The notes below the pieces were generated by a model. It did no database searches. It was not told the origin of the DNA and was given only the letters and a program-made list of their open reading frames with translations. From Blastococcus sp. TBT05-19 (GTDB taxonomy: Bacteria; Actinomycetota; Actinomycetes; Mycobacteriales; Geodermatophilaceae), in assembly GCF_003319095.1 (NCBI RefSeq), contig NZ_QOHI01000002.1, positions 248,001 through 312,000 on the forward strand: DNA of 64,000 nucleotides, in the 5' to 3' direction. Position 1 is the stretch's first letter. Each line of letters opens with the position of its first letter. The position numbers and the translations under genes are program-made. Of the stretch, positions 61,764 to 64,000 are shown in pieces.

Positions 61764-63017
61764 TTACCCGGCTAGCTCCTCGACCACCGCGGCATCGGAA
61801 CCGTCCCCGGTCAACCGCCCGGTGAAGGCAGCTTCCAGGAGTGCCCGGCGTAAGGCAGCCGACCGGCGGGCCGCGGAAAGCGCGGTGATCGAAAGACGAT
61901 CAGTGTGTTCATCGACGGCCTGTGCGCTGGCCACGGCTAGCTGCTGCGTCGCGAGGTCAGGGATGCGGACCTCGACCCGCTTGAGATCCCGACCGGATAT
62001 GCCCGCCTGGCCGGCCGTCGTCTTCACTGAGCGACGAATCTGCTCCCGGCCGCGCCCGACTGTGCAAGCGATGGCTAGAAATCCCGGCAACACCCGCCCG
62101 GGATCAACTCGTGCGCGGATCAACTTGTCCGGAAAAGTGAGCGGCTCCACGCCGGCTGGAACGGCCGCGCAGGCGCCAACGAACTCGGGGTTGCCGTTGT
62201 ACCGAGTGAAGACCACATCGCCGTGCGCCAAGAGCATGTTCTCGGCCGAGAGGTCGGGCGCGCTCCGCCGTGAATAGCGAAGGTCACTCAAGTCCAGCTT
62301 GAGAGCCCGCACAGCCCCGATTCTGAGAATCGGAACCCCGTCGGGCTGACTTGACGCTCGCGATACGAAGATTCCGTTCTTGATCGCCGCTAACTCGCCG
62401 AGCGGAACGTCGGGGCCGTCGGCTTCGCGAACAACACGCTCTAGCGAGACGCGCCTCAGCGCCGCGGAACGCTTAAGCGCCTGCCTCACAGACGTCTCCG
62501 CGGCGTCGAGGCGCGAGAGGTGGTCCTCTAGCAGATCGACGATGCGCCGCTGTTCGCCGAGCGGAGAGATCGGCACAGGCAGTTCGTAGAGGGATCGCTT
62601 GTTGATCTTTGGCAGCACCGTCCGCGCCTGTTCACCCGCCGCACGCCGCGTGAACTCGCGAGAAAGCATCCACCAGCGCAGGTATGCGGGGCTCAGCTCT
62701 GGATGCGTGCGGATCGGATACATGTCCGCGCTGCACAGCCCAACGGAGGGCGCCAAGGCCACCTTTGCCAGATACGGGCGGATCTTCGAGTAGAGGATGT
62801 CGCCCGACTGGAAGAGGTGCTTGGCGCTCGTGACCCCGTCTTCTGCCACGGTGGCGTAAGGAAGTAGCCGTCCGGTTTCCGCTTCGATGTGATTCGGCGC
62901 GATGTGGGGGAGATCGGGGAACCCGGCTGGATCCGTAAGAGCCGCCGCGACGTAGGCCACCTCCTCGAAACGAGCCCAGCGCCAATCACGCGGGAGGGAC
63001 CACGGCTCTGGCGTCAC
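61764..63017 (-). CDS. hsdS: Type I restriction-modification specificity subunit
   Basis: The protein has 417 residues and the classic HsdS layout of two target-recognition domains, each followed by a conserved coiled-coil spacer. TRD1 is about 1-165, with spacer PISPLGEQRRIVDLLEDHLSRLDAAETSVRQALKR. TRD2 is about 200-365, with spacer RIPDLATQQLAVASAQAVDEHTDRL and a closing ALLEAAFTGRLTG. It sets the DNA sequence methylated and cut by the complex. GTG at 63017 overlaps the hsdR stop by GTGA. Base composition is lower than in the surroundings, as is common for fast-changing TRDs. Confidence 0.93.
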   Translation of the reverse strand: MTPEPWSLPRDWRWARFEEVAYVAAALTDPAGFPDLPHIAPNHIEAETGRLLPYATVAEDGVTSAKHLFQSGDILYSKIRPYLAKVALAPSVGLCSADMYPIRTHPELSPAYLRWWMLSREFTRRAAGEQARTVLPKINKRSLYELPVPISPLGEQRRIVDLLEDHLSRLDAAETSVRQALKRSAALRRVSLERVVREADGPDVPLGELAAIKNGIFVSRASSQPDGVPILRIGAVRALKLDLSDLRYSRRSAPDLSAENMLLAHGDVVFTRYNGNPEFVGACAAVPAGVEPLTFPDKLIRARVDPGRVLPGFLAIACTVGRGREQIRRSVKTTAGQAGISGRDLKRVEVRIPDLATQQLAVASAQAVDEHTDRLSITALSAARRSAALRRALLEAAFTGRLTGDGSDAAVVEELAG

Positions 63018-64000
63018 GCCGTCAGCTCGCGGTTGAGGTCGGCCAGGTAGACGGCCGCGTTGTCGCCGAGGTCGCGGATCAGGCCGTCCACGCCGCCGTG
63101 CTCGGTGAAGGGCACGTTGTCCAGGTCATCCTCCGTGATGCCGGCCGACGCGGCGATCACGTCGGCCATCCGGTCCAGCCACCAGCGCTGGCGCTCGGTG
63201 AAGGCGGCTCCGGCCTGCTCCTGCTGCGCCAGCCACGCCTGGTACCGCTCGCTCACCTTCGCGGCGAAGGGCTCGAGGCGGTCGTCAGCCCCCAGAGTGA
63301 ACCTCACGAGCGACACCAGATCCGTCACCGTGTGCCGGTCGGCGTGCGTGACCTTGCCGACCTCGATCGCCTCGTACGCGGCCCAGATCAGGTCCGGCGT
63401 CCAGTTGTGCGGCGGCCGCTTGATCCGCTCCGCCAGCTCCCGCAGCTCCGCGAACGTGACGCTCTTGTCGCCGGGCTGCGAGTACAGCAGCTCCAGCGCC
63501 GTGATCTCGCTGCGGTGCTCCTCCAGGTACGCCTTCCACGACGTCACGACGGAACGCGCCTTCGCCGTGTCCACGACGCCACCGGCGTCGAGCAGCACGT
63601 CCGGCGTGACGTCGTCGATCAGCTGGTCGTGCTGGCGGCGCAGCTCCTTGATCCGCTCCCGCAGCTCGGGACGTGACGCCAGCGGCTCCAGCGCCGCATC
63701 CAGCAAGTCCTGCACCGCCCCCGCCGGGTCGTCCGGGCGGGCAGCGACCGCCGTGGCCTGCTCGTCGGGGTCCACGGCGTGCACGAGCCCTTGCACGATC
63801 GACCGCATCGACCCACCGGCCACCTCGTCGAGCTCCGTGCGCTCAGCCGGCGTGAGGTCCAGCTCCAGCTTGGCGAGCCGCGACGCCAGCGACGCCGTCT
63901 CGTCCTCGTCCAGCTCGTACATCCCCGCCTTGTCGAGCAGCCGGCCGAGGGACACCGACTTCTTCCGCTCAAGGGGCGTCGCGTCTACGTGCGGGTGCTC
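63014..64000 (-). CDS. hsdR: Type I restriction enzyme R subunit, C-terminal part (gene continues beyond window)
   Basis: The frame is open from the window edge to a stop at 63014 (328 residues visible). HPHVDATPLERKKSVSLGRLLDKA and, later, IKRPPHNWTPDLIWAAYEAIE, then WWLDRMADVIAASAGITEDDLDNVPF, are the usual C-terminal helical domain (EcoEI_R_C type) of HsdR. This domain contacts the methylase part of the complex. The nuclease and helicase domains lie outside the window. It is cotranscribed with hsdS through a 4-base overlap. Confidence 0.88.
   Translation of the reverse strand, partial: EHPHVDATPLERKKSVSLGRLLDKAGMYELDEDETASLASRLAKLELDLTPAERTELDEVAGGSMRSIVQGLVHAVDPDEQATAVAARPDDPAGAVQDLLDAALEPLASRPELRERIKELRRQHDQLIDDVTPDVLLDAGGVVDTAKARSVVTSWKAYLEEHRSEITALELLYSQPGDKSVTFAELRELAERIKRPPHNWTPDLIWAAYEAIEVGKVTHADRHTVTDLVSLVRFTLGADDRLEPFAAKVSERYQAWLAQQEQAGAAFTERQRWWLDRMADVIAASAGITEDDLDNVPFTEHGGVDGLIRDLGDNAAVYLADLNRELTA

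Overview
The window is very GC-rich, almost wholly coding DNA with GTG/TTG starts and short overlaps between genes. It encodes an actinobacterial NAD-glutamate dehydrogenase of about 180 kDa, a DUF222/HNH (REP13E12-type) protein, an IdeR/DmdR-like iron box and an unusually large chemotaxis locus. Together with two compatible-solute pathways (trehalose and N-acetylglutaminylglutamine amide), this suggests a motile, desiccation-tolerant soil or rock actinobacterium, most likely of the Geodermatophilaceae (Geodermatophilus, Blastococcus, Modestobacter). That assignment is inference from gene content; there is no rRNA or other marker here.

Layout. 1-8.7 kb: the N-terminal part of a GH15 glycosidase, the large glutamate dehydrogenase, two small membrane proteins and an AAA ATPase. 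8.7-11.2 kb: a PAS-GAF-PP2C phosphatase divergent from an anti-sigma-like HATPase, a partner-switching type pair. 11.2-34.8 kb: the chemotaxis region, all on the minus strand. It holds a tightly overlapping cheB-cheR-cheY-cheX-cheY-cheX-like operon, an unrecognised 300-aa protein, cheA-cheW, and eight tandem genes for methyl-accepting chemotaxis proteins (MCPs). Each MCP gene stands alone, has its own strong terminator, and carries a TGTCGACA-type element 130-200 bp upstream. Five of these elements have a second conserved box at nearly constant spacing and look like a shared promoter. One MCP gene has a 1-base frameshift. No flagellar genes are in the window.

34.8-42.6 kb: otsB-otsA, a fluoride-channel pair, an alpha-methylacyl-CoA racemase-like gene, and ngg-asnO for the dipeptide osmolyte NAGGN. 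42.6-48.1 kb: a secreted subtilisin and a siderophore ABC importer (binding lipoprotein, two permeases, ATPase) behind an iron box. 48.2-56.3 kb: membrane proteins, a flavin reductase with an HMG-CoA-lyase-like enzyme, a PAS-GGDEF cyclase, phosphoglucomutase, and an AraC-VOC-YjbR operon.

56.3-64 kb: a type I restriction-modification locus whose hsdR (cut by the window edge) and hsdS are separated from hsdM by about 4 kb. That gap holds a 53-aa protein, an unrecognised 235-aa protein overlapping an XRE/ImmA-IrrE metallopeptidase, and a DUF222/HNH gene. The less GC-rich look of 59.4-62.7 kb suggests horizontally acquired defence DNA. No tRNA, rRNA, CRISPR array or recognisable transposase was seen.
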